Below, in pieces: positions 12,205 to 22,942 of a stretch of 64,000 nt of DNA. The stretch is from Linanthus parryae. Lineage: Eukaryota; Streptophyta; Magnoliopsida; Ericales; Polemoniaceae. Below the pieces are notes generated by a model. The model saw only the letters and a program-made list of their open reading frames with translations. It did not search any database and was not told where the DNA came from. A program made the translations under genes and the position numbers. Each line of letters begins with the position of its first letter. Positions within the stretch are counted from its first letter, which is position 1. The stretch covers positions 137,821,927 to 137,885,926 of the forward strand of contig JALGPY010000002.1 in assembly GCA_023055425.1 (NCBI GenBank). Direction: 5' to 3'.

Positions 12205-12420
12205 GAACACGCCGCCAAGACCTAGAAGACTTCAATCCAGCAATCGGAGATCACAACTTCGTCAAATTAAAGATCATTAGCCGAAGCTCCACCGAACACG
12301 CCGCCAAGGCCCGGAGGACTTCAATCCAGCCGCCAGAGATCCCAACTCCGCCAAATCAAAGATCATAAGCCGAAGCTCCGCCGAACACGCTGCCAAGGCC
12401 CGGAGGATTTCATTGCTGCC
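12205..12420 (+). repeat. 89-bp tandem repeat in the Tat A LTR
   Basis: GAACACGCCGCCAAG starts at 12205 and recurs at 12294 and 12383 (third copy with a C-to-T change), giving an 89-bp period and about 2.4 copies. It lies downstream of the TATA box, so it would be in the 5' leader of the transcript. Confidence 0.85.
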
Positions 12421-12715
12421 AGATCACCACCTCCACCCAGATTGGATAAAATCAAGTCATTCGGTTCGAGATCAAGTCGCCTAGACCCTTGATCGAAGAA
12501 GAAGGAAAGAAGAATCAAAGGAGATTGTTTTCTTATTTAAGAAAATACATACCAGAGATTGTAATCCTGCTTTATTATTTTCATCTAATTGAATTTGACG
12601 CAGATTTATATGTTTCCATAATCCGAACAAGAAATTTGGTGTACAGTATGATAATATCATATGCCTCCATGTTTCTCATCTTGCTTCTAAAGCTCAGAGT
12701 TCATGACACCTAACA

Positions 12716-12946
12716 CAAGGAAAGTGACATCCGAATAACTATTCTTTGATCTTCCTTCCAGTAGGTTTTAGTGTGTCTTGGTAGTCGGTGGAAAGAGAAC
12801 TTTATGTTCAACGATGTACAACATTGTTCTTTTAATTTGAGAATAATTCTTAATTTTATACCAGAATAGGAAACTGATTGCAGACAACTTGTCCTTCTCA
12901 AGAACATAAAGTCGCGTTTTGTTTGTTTAATGCCATAGGGATTCAA
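12716..12946 (-). pseudogene. Angela A3 gag N-terminus
   Basis: The minus strand reads MALNKQNATLCS, then after a frameshift LEKDKLSAISFLFWYKI, then in another frame LRIILKLKEQ. This aligns with ILENDKLSVTNF and LRIVLKQEKKLYALEDK of copy A1. At least two frameshifts are present and the segment is cut by Tat A, so it is a dead fragment of the capsid-like Gag protein. Confidence 0.7.
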
Positions 12947-14594
12947 CACAGAAATATTAGGCAAAGTTTGTGACGTTGTACTATATTTATTAAGGACTTC
13001 AATTATTAATCATAGCTCCCACAAATTTTCTCGGAGTAATAACCGTCCATATTAATGCGGAATATATCATTATATTTTCTAGTGGGCCAAGATTCATATT
13101 TCACTTCTTCTTGATCTTGCTTTGGCAAGTCACCCAAGAATTAGTTATTTAGGTATAAAAAATTCTAATTGAATCCCATGCAATTCTTTGTTTAGTTGGG
13201 CAAATAAAAATCCTTATTTATCCATCCCACAGATAATCCCAATTGTTTGCGTTTAGGATTTTAATCCCATTAAAATGACATAGTTGCGTCTAACCTCTTA
13301 CTCCAGCAATTGCACATTACTTGCTTGTGCCATCACATCACATCATGATGAACCAAGTCACCTTGCTTTGGCACGCCGAGCTTGGTAAAGCATGATCATG
13401 ATGAGTGTTTGAGTAACGAGAAGGCAAAACGCAATATTTTAATTTAAGGGATTTTCCTTCCGATTTTAATTGTTTTGTTGATCCATATCAACTGATCTAC
13501 TTAATTGGGTTCGGCAATCCCAAAATAAAAGATCCGGGTTGTTACTTATCTTTTTATCAATTTTGCATGCATCATCCATACACCAAAAATAAATAATAAG
13601 ACAATTAATAAACAACCACAAAAAAAAACGTGATATGGATATGGCCTATAAACTAAGATATTCCCAAGCTAATGAGAATATCTATGAACCCTAAAATAGC
13701 AAGCTCATATTCATGTGCCTCATTTTTTGGTCCATGCTCCATAGCTTGTGGAATGCTCCATGCTCCTTAGCCTTGTGGAATAATCCATCTTGTGGTATTT
13801 TAATTCTTTAGGTTTCTTCTCCTCCATGTCTTGACTATCATCTATTCTATCTAATACTAGCTAGGACCTATACTAAATAGAAAGATCTCACAAGTTGAGA
13901 AGAAGAACGTCTCGCAGGACGTAAAATCTAATTAAATGTTACATTAATTTTACCGGCTCGCATGCTGTAAGCACGAACCACAAAAATTAAATATTCACAA
14001 CATCCACATCTAAGGTCATATCCAATCACCACGCGAAAAACACATAAACAGTTAAAATCTAGTTTTAACGCGCTTGGTCAATTTTGGTTGATTTTGGACA
14101 TACTAGGGTCAAAACGGTCCAAGGGGGTCTACCATCACTATGGTCGAACCCCTAAAGGACAACTACAAGCCTTGGGCCTGTCGGCTCCTATTCCACCAGC
14201 TAGGCCGTGCGCTAGGGAAGCCCGGCCCCTTGGTCGTGGCTACCTTTGGCGGCAAGGAAGAGGAGGGGCTGTCCCCCAGGGGGGAACCTCTTTGGAGTTA
14301 TTTTCCAAAACAACTCTTTCTTCCTTGTTGCCCAAGTTTAGTTATTTCCAAATTGGAAAACCACTTTTTCAATTTGTGCCCAAATCCTAGTTTGAAGATT
14401 CAAAATTACACATCATACGTGATCCAAATTCACTAATTCTTACATCCCATGTAATATTAGGTCTTGTTTGGTTGAATCATATTCAAATTACATCAATTAT
14501 GCTTGATTTGCGCGTTTTACGCGATAAACAATAATTAAAGTGTAAAATTAAACTAATCGTAACACATAAACTACGTTATGCTCTATGAATTGTG
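12947..14594 (-). other. Angela A3 leader (5' untranslated region)
   Basis: The region is colinear with the leader of A1 (43769-45362, same strand). It includes a GC-rich block at about 14120-14300 in which ORFs arise by chance. At 12980-12984 it holds the single ACTAT that is the unoccupied equivalent of the Tat B target site in A1. No gene is seen. Confidence 0.75.
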
Positions 14595-14606
14595 GCATTG
14601 ATACCA
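14595..14606 (-). promoter_or_regulatory. Primer-binding site of Angela A3
   Basis: The minus strand reads TGGTATCAATGC one base from the LTR end. The canonical initiator-Met tRNA site in copia elements is TGGTATCAGAGC, so two adjacent bases have changed. Confidence 0.75.
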
Positions 14607-14607
14607 C

Positions 14608-15998
14608 TGTAGGGTTTTGTAACGGATTACGCAGTGAAAAAAAAACAATAATTAAGATCCGCACAAGAACCACCAAAGATCACAGGAAGAGAGATCATAA
14701 CGATAGTAATGGTTTTAGTATCAAATACCTTGTTTGTCTCCTTGGATGACTTCAAACGCAAAATAGTGTTCGCGTCTCTACGAATAGTCCACATCTAGGA
14801 TCAAGCTCTAGATTCTTCCACGTCTTGTGCTAGCAACCGGTGGAAGAAGGAAGAAGAATCACGCAACGGAGACCAAAAGAGGCTCGGCCACTTCTTGGAC
14901 GACGAGTTGAGGGGGGGGGGACTTGGTTCGGCCTTGTCTTGTCTTTCTCTTTGCTTTGTTCTCTCTCACTCAATGTATGTTATGAGTATTAGTTGAGAAA
15001 ATGAGATTGGAGAGTCCTTTATATAGTCTAACAACTCCTTGTTAATTACATATTAGCCCATCTCCTAATCCTGTCCATACATGGATTAGTCCAACTTGCA
15101 AACTAGTCCCACTAAGTTTGCAAGTAGTTGAGTATTGATCATTCCATTTAATTAATCATATTAGCTAATTCCAAAGTTTAGTTTAATCCATATGGCGTGT
15201 GACACTATAGTTTTCTACTTAATTGGTAGTAGCGATTACTAACATGGAGCGGTGTCTAGCAATACATCCATGCCACCCAACTAATAGAAATAGTCAGTAA
15301 TCCGACAAACCTTGTGCAAGTATTGTCTCATCCCTTTGTCTCTATACGAGACATACAAGTCACACTCGTATATCCGATCCATAGTTTCTCGATCCTGGGA
15401 ATAGTCTTATCCAAGAAGATAACATCAATATCCTATATTAATTTATCTGAGTTTGGCCAGACATTCTATAAGCACCACGCCTCGACTGGTCGCGGATATT
15501 TGCTCACGTTATGTGGGAGGGACAAATTCTATCTACATCACTACCATCTCTAAGCTTGCTTCCTATTGTGTCGATTAGCGCATTTATTACTAACCAGTTA
15601 CGGTGTAGCATTGACGATATGAAAACACAATATTCCACAACTAGAGGATCTAGTGACTTCAAATCTAAGGATGACAATGCCGTTGTCACTACGAGAAGCG
15701 CTTGTGACTTTACATAACTTGTATGTAGCCTTCTCGTCGTGGGTCAATCCATTATTCCATAACCCCTAATGCATACCCATGTGTTGGATCGTTATATCTC
15801 CATATCAATCCAACCCCATACTAGTCTAAAGTTAATTTTCTTGTTAATCAATATAATCGACTAGGGATATATAAGAATATAACATTTATATTCTAAGGAA
15901 TTCATTCATGGTAACATATCTCCATATCGATAACATAATGAATGTAAATCCATATAAATTTCACAAGAAATAGATTGCCTCTAGGTCATTCTCCAACA
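14608..15998 (-). repeat. LTR (5') of Angela A3
   Basis: On the + strand it runs from TGTAGGGTTTTG to CTCCAACA, that is TGTTGGAG...CCCTACA in the element's own orientation. It is about 1.39 kb, like the other five LTRs of this family in the window. TTTATATAGTC near 15018 is the reverse of the family TATA box. Confidence 0.88.
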
Positions 15999-16204
15999 AA
16001 AACTACGTAAGATATGTAAAAGATTATGATAAATAGTTTGCTAAGTATTGAATTTCAAAGAATCTCAACAATAAAATCATTATCCTTTCACAGAATAATC
16101 AAATCAATTTTCAATGTCAAAAAAACCAAATAAATAAAAAATCGTGACAACAATGAAAATAACGTGTTTTTCTAAATTAATCGAATAATATTTTTAAAAC
16201 TAAA

Positions 16205-17240
16205 GGAGGCACTACTCAACCGGTTAAAGACGCCTACTAACCCCCCGAGTCACTGAATATTTGATGGGCCATAGTACCACGCCAAGTTGTCCATTAGGGG
16301 TGAACTCCACACGGTCTACATACTCAGCATCTAAATCCACATCTTCCGGAGGCACCGCATAGTCTTCGGGAACCAAATGCTCCAGTGGATCAAACACCAT
16401 TTCTCAAAGGATCAAGTTGTGAACTAGGCAGCAAGCAATAAATGATTATCCCTTGGACTCGAATGGGGTAGTAAGTGGCCTTCCTCAAAGTGGCCCACCT
16501 AATATTCAATAACCCAAAGCATCACTCTATAATGTTAAGTTCTCATACATGCTTCATGTTCAATTATTCTTCCTTGTTAAACGGTGTGTTCCCCTCAAAG
16601 TCAGCCAAGTGGTATCGCCTACCTCTATATGGTACCAAGAAACCATCTCCATTTGTGTACCCGACATCAACCAAGTAATAGCAACCTGAAATTTTACGTT
16701 AACCATGTTAATATATTTTTATGTTCTCACATATGAATATAACTAATTCGTTCGCACAAATTCTCACATGTGGGTAATCTCAATATGTTTGGTCTCGTAA
16801 TGACATCTTTCAATATACTCCCATCAGCAATCGATCCCTCCCAAACAGGTAGCACAAAAATGATTTTCATGTACTTCCCTTGAGACTCTTGCTTGACAAG
16901 AACATTGACATGCATCCCATTTGATGCTCCCAAGCAATTCTAAAACGAAAACATATACGTTAGAACCAAATTATGTAATAATTAAAATTGGTATATTTTA
17001 GAGTTACACTTTACTTACCTAAAACACATTAGGTTTGATCTCCCCTTTAGTAATTGGTTCCGGCCGTACTAGTAACATCCCACAAAACCGCAACAATTAC
17101 TGCTCGAAAGTATATACTAACTGCATGACCAGACCTCATGAAATCTAAGTTCACGAGCCTATTCTTTTCATCATGTGCCAAAATTGTTAAGGACATTGAC
17201 ACCTTCTCCTCTAACACAATCCATTTAGGGGCAACCAACT
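16205..17240 (-). pseudogene. PIF/Harbinger-type transposase relic
   Basis: Minus-strand translations, 5' to 3', give the N-terminal block VEEKVSMSLTILAHDEKNR (17220-17160), LGASNGMHVNVLVKQESQGK (near 16930), FVLPVWEGSIADGSIL (near 16840), GCYYLVDVGYTNGDGFLVPYRG (16690-16620), and an RWATLRKATYYPIR-like block (near 16490). These match in order the N-terminal domain and DDE nuclease domain of plant PIF/Harbinger (HARBI1-like) transposases. The catalytic Asp of the second block is Asn here (GAS-N-G-M). Deletions, stops and frameshifts separate the blocks. I did not find terminal repeats or a 3-bp target duplication. Confidence 0.78.
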
Positions 17241-18003
17241 CCCAAATATTTTAACAAAATTACACAAGATCCAAAAACATCTCATGTCGACACGGAGCTA
17301 TTCAATACACATGCGATCACGATAGTTTACGAGTCAATTTATGTGCTCATTCAGGTATGGATTATTATTAAATTGACCAATAACCCCACCCCTACGGCCA
17401 CACTTAGCCAACAGAAGACACACTACACCAGACATGACTATGCACATTACCCCTAATCAAATAATTAAATCCACAAGCACTTCAATCACAACGGTCTCAT
17501 CCTCTATGTCAATTAGAGTGTGTTTCATCTAAAATAACTAAACAATTCATAACCACATAATTTTAGTTCTAACAATATAGTGCTTATCTTAGGAGGCTCA
17601 TATCTCTGAATGCAACAACATAGTAGTCTGAAATTGCATAATATAGAAATCTATCATCACTGTCTCTCAATAGAAAACACATGTAACAGCCTGAATTGAA
17701 GCAGTTCAATTTTCAGTTCATAAACACGTGTAACAACCTCAAATTGCATACTACATAAAGCTATCATCACTCCCACAATTTAAACAAGTAACATCCTCAA
17801 TTAAAGTAGTTCAAATTTCAGTTCAACAACACAAGTAACAGCCTGAATTGGAGATCAAATTTTGGTTCATAAACACATAAACTAGTTCCAATTTCAAATC
17901 AGCAACACCGATGAACCAAACCCACAAATCAAACCCATAAACCAATTCCAATTTAAGTTTAGGGTAAACGAAAATGTTAAAATTGAACCGGTGAAGGGAA
18001 GAA
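17241..18003. repeat. AT-rich region with imperfect repeats
   Basis: At about 17640-17900 phrases such as 'AACAGCCTGAATTG', 'AGTTCAATTTTCAGTTCA' and 'AAACACGTGTAAC' recur three to four times at roughly 60-80 bp spacing. It may be the end of the Harbinger-related element or older DNA. No gene is seen, and the region ends at the 5' LTR of Angela A2. Confidence 0.45.
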
Positions 18004-19425
18004 TGTTGGAATAGATGCCCTAGAGGCAATCTAGTTTAGTATGAATTTATTTTGGCTAGAACATTCATTGTATTATTTATTGGATATTTAATATAATGAA
18101 GTCCTTAGATTTACAATTGTGTTGTTTATCTTAAATATATTTAGCCCAGTATAATGATTAATAGGAAAATCATCTATAGACTAGTATGGGGTTGGATTGA
18201 TATGAAGATATCATGATCCAACACATGGGTGTGCATTAAGGGTAATGGCGCACTGGATTGACCCATCTCCGAGAAGGCTACATACATGTTATGTTGAGTC
18301 ACAAGCGCTTCTCGTGGTGACAACGGTATTGTCATCCTTAGACTTGAAGTCCCTTGATTTTCTATTTGTGGATTATTGTGATTTTGGTAGCGTCAAACGC
18401 TACACCGTAACTGGGTAGCTATAAAGGCGTGTACCGGATACAATAAGAAGCAAGCTTAGAAATCGTAGTAGACGTAGATAGAATTTGTCCATCCCACGTA
18501 ACGGGAGCAAATATCCGAGGCCACTCGAGAGATAGTGCTTATAGAATGTCTGGCCAGACTCAAATAAATCAATATAGGATATTGATGTTATTTGCACGGA
18601 TAAGACTATTCCCATGATCGAGAAACTATGGATTGGATATACGAGTGTGGCTTGTGTTTCTCGTGTCCAATCCGGATATAGAGACAAAGGGATGTGAAAA
18701 TTACTTGCACAAGGTTTGTCGGATGACTATTCTATTAGTTGGCTAGAATGGATGTTTTGCTAGAGACCGCTCCATATTAGCAACTTGTTGCTACCAACTA
18801 GATAGAACCTATGGGCCACACGCTATATAGAGTTGAACTAGATTTGAGAATTAATTAATATGATTAATTAATTAGAAGGATCAGTTTGAAACACCTTGCA
18901 AACTTAGTAGGACTAATTTGCAAGGAAGGGCTTAAATTGAATTCTAGTAAGCCTAGAATAGGTCTTTTAGGTAGTTAACAAGGATTTGTTGGATTATTTA
19001 AAGGATGCTCCGTCCTTCCTTCCAACACTTATGAACTTATCATTCATAACTTGAGTGGGAGAGAAAAAAGGAGAGAGAGCATGCAACAAGAGGGCCGAAC
19101 CGACCCCCTTGCCGCCGCCCCGTCCCCGTCGGCCAACAAAGGAGGCCGAATCCTCCTTGTTGCCTCGCGTTGTGTTATTTCTTCTTCCTCTTCCTCCGGT
19201 CCAAGCTAGGACAAAGGATAAGGAAGATCTAGATCTCAACTCTAGTCGTGGATCAACCGTAGAGACGTGACACAATTCATGTTACAAGTTATCACAGGAG
19301 AAACCCTAAGGTGTGTAACATGATTCTTCCTTTACCATCGTTATGCTTCTCTTCCTGTGATCCTTGGAGGGTATTGAATGGATAAATTATATTTTTCGCT
19401 GCGTATCCATGTTCAAAACCCTACA
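18004..19425 (+). repeat. 5' LTR of Angela A2
   Basis: It begins TGTTGGAATAGATGCCCTAG and ends CAAAACCCTACA, followed by the PBS. The length is 1422 bp. ORFs inside it on both strands (around 18994-19275) are chance frames in a GC-rich LTR block. Confidence 0.92.
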
Positions 19426-19426
19426 G

Positions 19427-19438
19427 TGGTATCAGAGC
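19427..19438 (+). promoter_or_regulatory. Primer-binding site of Angela A2
   Basis: TGGTATCAGAGC lies one base after the LTR end and is the canonical match to the 3' end of initiator-Met tRNA used by plant copia elements. Confidence 0.92.
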
Positions 19439-19982
19439 CACATGTCGTAGAACATAGACGTGGTTTATGTGTTATGTTTTGATAGTTTTACACTTTAAAT
19501 TTATTGTTTATCGCGTAAAATACAAGACAAATCAAGCATATGATGCAATTTCTCAATAATCAAACAAAACAAGACCTAGTTTTTGCATTGGATGCATGAA
19601 TTAGTGAGTTTGAGAATTTGTAGGATCTTACATCTAGGGTTTGGGAACCAATTGGGAAACTAGTTTCAAATTTGGAAACTTTTTGGACTTGGGGAACAAG
19701 GAAGGAGTTGTTTTGGAAACAACTAAGGAGGTTCGGCCCCCTAGGGACCGCCCCTCTACTTCCTTGCCACCCAAGCCACCTAGCCCGAGGGCCTAGGTGG
19801 TCGGCCGATCCCTTGGGTTGGGCCAACCGGCCTAGGATCGGCCGGGGACGGCTCCAATAGGGTTCGGCCATTAGTTGGTGGGCCCCTTGGACCTTTTTAA
19901 CCCTAGAAATCCTAAAATCAATTAAAAATTGACCAAGCGCATTAAAATTGGATTTTAACTGTTTATGTGCAAATCGCATGGC
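19439..19982 (+). other. Angela A2 leader, truncated
   Basis: The region is homologous to the minus-strand leaders of A1 and A3 up to 'GTTTATGTGCAAATCGCATGG', after which the integrase sequence starts without gag. It contains a GC-rich block (19730-19870) that makes chance ORFs. Confidence 0.75.
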
Positions 19983-21002
19983 AGAATTGTAAACAGGAGT
20001 TTCTCTATTGGACATGGTTCGATCTATGATGTGTTAAACTGATCTTCCATTATCATTTTGGGTTCACGCTCCACTATGTGCAAAATTTACCCTTAATCGT
20101 GTTCCATCCAATCTTCCATGAAGACTCCATATGAGATGTGGAGTGGGAGGTGTCCCACAGTGCTTTTATGATGGTTTGGGGTTTTCGACGTCTATGTAAA
20201 GCGTTTACAAACAGACAAGCTCGGGCCCAATTCGGATAAGTTTGAGTTTGTGGGATACCCTAAGGAAACGAAGGGATATTATTTCTACAAACCAGCCGAG
20301 AACAAAGTGTTCGTTGCCCGGCTGATGTGTATCAAGAAAGAGAATTTGTCTCTGAAGACACCAGTGGGAGGACATAGAACTTGAAGAAATTCAACAACCA
20401 CAAACCACTGATCCAACAATGGAACATGAACAGGAACCACAATCTGTTGTGGAGCAACCTCTTCAAGTAACACGAGAACTTCGTAGATCTATTAGAGTGC
20501 GCCAGGAGCCAGAGATGTATGGACTTCTCGTGGCTGATCTCGGTGAAGCACTACTCATAGATGATGAGCCTACTACCTATGGAGAGGCCAAGAAAGGGCC
20601 GGACTCTCAAAAGTGGCTTGAAGCCATGAGATCCGAAATGGAATTCATTTATACCAACAAAGTATAGACTTTGGTGGAACCACCCCAAGGGGCTCGGCCC
20701 ATAGGGTGAAAGTGGGTTTTCAAGAAAAAGACCAACATGGATGCAACCTGATTGCCTATAAGGGCCGATTGGTGGCAAAAAGGATTCAGACAGATTCATG
20801 GTATTGACTATGATGAAACGTTTTCCCCGGTCACAATGACCAAATCCATTCGTATCTTACTTGTTATTGCAGCTTATCACGATTATGAGATTTGGCAGAT
20901 GGAAGTCAAAGCAACGTTTCTGTATGGAAACCTCCTTGAGGATGTGTACATGACACAGCCAGAGGGTTTTGAGTATCCAGAGCATGCCCATAAAGGGTGT
21001 GT
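19983..21002 (+). pseudogene. Angela A2 integrase end and start of RT
   Basis: LLDMVRSMM (near 20010) marks the end of the integrase core. MRCGVGGVPQ and later KVFVA-like and ELRRSIRVRQEPEMYGLLV segments belong to the integrase C-terminal/linker. RT starts with KWLEAMRSEMEFIYTNKV (near 20610), FRQIHGIDYDETFSPVTMTKSIR and MEVKATFLYGNLLEDVYMTQPEGFE (to about 20975). Several stops and frameshifts interrupt it. The YVDD part of RT is deleted. Confidence 0.82.
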
Positions 21003-21557
21003 CAACCCATAAGTACTTGAGAAGAACTAAGGATGCGTTCTTGATATATGGAGGGGAGGAAGAGCTACGTTTAAGGGATTACACTGACACAAGCTTCCAA
21101 AGCGACGTGGTTGATTTCAAATCGCAGTCGGGATTCGTGTTTTGCCTAAATAGAAGATTTGTGACCTGGAAAAGTTCCAAGCAAGATACGGTTGCTGATT
21201 CTACAATTGAGGCTGAGTACATTGCTTCGACTAGCGCAACAAAGGAGTTTGTTTGGATTAGGAAGTTAATTACTGAGCTTGGTGTGGTTCATATCATTGT
21301 CGAGTTGTATTGTGACAACACTAGGGCGATCGCGCAATCCAAGGAACCCAGGTTGCACCAGAAATCCAAGCACATACTCAGGAAGTTCCATCTTATTCGT
21401 GAAATTATCGAGGAGATGTGAAGATATGCAAGATTCCTGCATATGAGAATCTGTCACATCCACTTACAAAGTCGCTTGTTCAGCGCAAGCATGAAGGTCA
21501 CCCTAGATCTATTGGCATACGAGATGCACCGGATTGGCTCTAGTCCAAGTGGGAGAT
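21003..21557 (+). pseudogene. Angela A2 RNase H end
   Basis: From KYLRRTKDAFLIYGGEEEL the frame stays open to 21421: YTDTSFQSDVVDFKSQSG, WKSSKQDTVADSTIEAEYIA, LYCDNTRAIAQSKEPRLHQ and KFHLIREIIE. Asp, Glu and Asp residues of the RNase H active site are recognisable. It is joined directly to RT residues that normally lie about 200 codons upstream. The purine-rich AAGTGGGAGAT next to the 3' LTR is the polypurine tract. Confidence 0.85.
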
Positions 21558-22942
21558 TGTTGGAATAGATGCCCTAGAGGAAATCTTACTTAGTATGAAC
21601 ATTATTTTGGCTTCAATAATCATTGTATTATTTATGGAGATGTTTAATATAATGAAGTCCTTATATTACAATTGTTGTTTATCTTAAATATCCATAGTCG
21701 TTTATATTAATTTATAGGACTATCAACTATATACTAGTATGTGGATAGATTAATATGGGGATATCAAGTCTAGCACATGGGTATGAATTAGGGGTCATGG
21801 CATATTGGAATTATCCAACACGAGAAGACTACATTAATTATGTTAAAGTCACAAGTGCTTCTCGTTGTGACAATGGTATTGTGGTCCTTAGACTTGAAGT
21901 CAGTAGATACTCTAGTTGTGGAATATTGTGTTTTGATTTCGTCAAACACTACACCGCAACTGTGTAGGAATAAAGGCGTTTGTCGGATATAACGGAAAGC
22001 AAGCTTAGAGATGGTAGTGATGTAAAGAGGATTTGTCCCTCCCACATATGAGAGAACATATCCATGGCCACTTGAGGGGTAGTGCTTATAGAGTATCTGG
22101 CCAGACTAAAATAAATCAATATGAGATATTGATGTTATCTGAATGGATAAGCCTATTCCCAGGATCGAGAAACTATGGATTGAATAGACGAGTGTGACTT
22201 GTATGTATCGTGTCCAATACGTATATAGAGATAAAGGGATAATACAATACGGTAACATTGATCAAAAGGTTTGTCGGTTCACTGACTATGTCTATTAGTT
22301 GGGTGACATAGATGTGTTTCTAGACGCCGCTCTATGTTAGGAATTGTTACTACCAACTAAGTAGAAATCTATGGGGTCACCCACCCTATGGATTAAACTA
22401 GACTTGGGAATTAATTATATGAATAATTAAATAGAAGGATCGATACGCAACCACAACCAAACTTAGTAGGAGTAATTTGCAAAGTAGACTAATCCGTGTA
22501 TGCACATGATTAGTGTTGGGGCTAATATATAGTTCATAAGGAGTTATTAACTATATAAGGGAACTAATAGATTATTTTCTCATAAGTGTGTATCATTATT
22601 TAGAGAGAACAAAGCAAGGAGAGAGCAACACAAGAGGGCCGAAACCCCCCGTCCGCCCCTCCCTGTTCCGTCGGCCTTAGGTGTACCGATTGCGTAATCT
22701 TCTTCTTCCTCCTTCCTCATGTTGCTAGCACATAGACGTTGGAAGGAATCTGGTACAATCCTAGGCATGGATATTCATAGATACGTGGATAACATTCTAC
22801 GTGGAATGATCTTTCAGACAAACAAGGTACACAATGTTTCTACCCTTACCACATTATGAAGGCTTCTCCTGCGATTCACGGAGGGTATTGAACGTAACCA
22901 ATTTACTTTTTTTCCGCTGTGAAATCCGTATCAACCCCTACA
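21558..22942 (+). repeat. 3' LTR of Angela A2
   Basis: It begins TGTTGGAATAGATGCCCTAG and ends AACCCCTACA, 1385 bp, preceded by the polypurine tract. It has visibly diverged from the 5' LTR (many small indels and substitutions), which suggests an old insertion or recombination between copies. Confidence 0.9.

Larger units (their letters stand above)
1893..12715 (+). mobile_element. Ty3/gypsy Tat-lineage element A (5' part missing)
   Basis: Domain order on the + strand is gag C-terminus, aspartic protease, RT, RNase H, a second archaeal-type RNase H, and integrase, with no chromodomain. The extra RNase H is the hallmark of the Tat/Ogre/Retand group. Downstream come a 4.8-kb 3' region with an antisense ORF, a polypurine tract and a 3' LTR. 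The 5' LTR and gag N-terminus are not in the window, because the LTR sequence at 1-1892 interrupts gag. The right end lies inside the gag of Angela copy A3. Numerous stops and at least two frameshifts show it is dead. Its proteins differ clearly from Tat B and C, so it is a separate family. Confidence 0.88.
11854..12715 (+). repeat. 3' LTR of Tat A
   Basis: The LTR begins TGTTGACACAC next to the polypurine tract and probably ends ...CACCTAACA at about 12715 (the end could be a few bases further). It contains a TATA box, a short CA-rich 5' leader and an 89-bp tandem repeat. Directly beyond it, Angela gag sequence resumes on the opposite strand. The partner LTR is outside the window, so length and age cannot be checked. 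Confidence 0.72.
12716..15998 (-). mobile_element. Angela-like copia element A3 (5' part only)
   Basis: On the minus strand this is 5' LTR (15998-14608), primer-binding site, leader, and the first part of gag, which is broken by Tat A at about 12715. The leader matches that of Angela A1 (43769-45375) over its length. The LTR starts on the minus strand with TGTTGGAGAATGACCTAGAGG, the family form being TGTTGGAATAGATGCCCTAG, close to the start of Angela/BARE LTRs as I know them. The remainder of the element would be beyond Tat A, left of the window. Confidence 0.85.
18004..22942 (+). mobile_element. Angela-like copia element A2 with internal deletions
   Basis: Two LTRs of the same family (18004-19425 and 21558-22942) flank only 2.1 kb of internal sequence. 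PBS and leader are followed abruptly (near 19982) by the end of the integrase core, then the start of RT. A second jump near 21003 leads to the last part of RNase H, so gag, protease, most of integrase and most of RT are missing. Flanking bases AAGAA (left) and CATGC (right) do not match, so the usual 5-bp target duplication is absent. Confidence 0.88.

Noticed and set aside
14088..14436. Two ~100-codon overlapping frames near an Angela leader
   Set aside because: GC-rich leader sequence; the homologous part of A1 (near 44930-45060) does not keep either frame.
18994..19275. Overlapping ORFs on both strands in the 5' LTR of Angela A2
   Set aside because: They lie inside the GC-rich block of an LTR, and equivalent places in the other five LTRs do not keep the frames.
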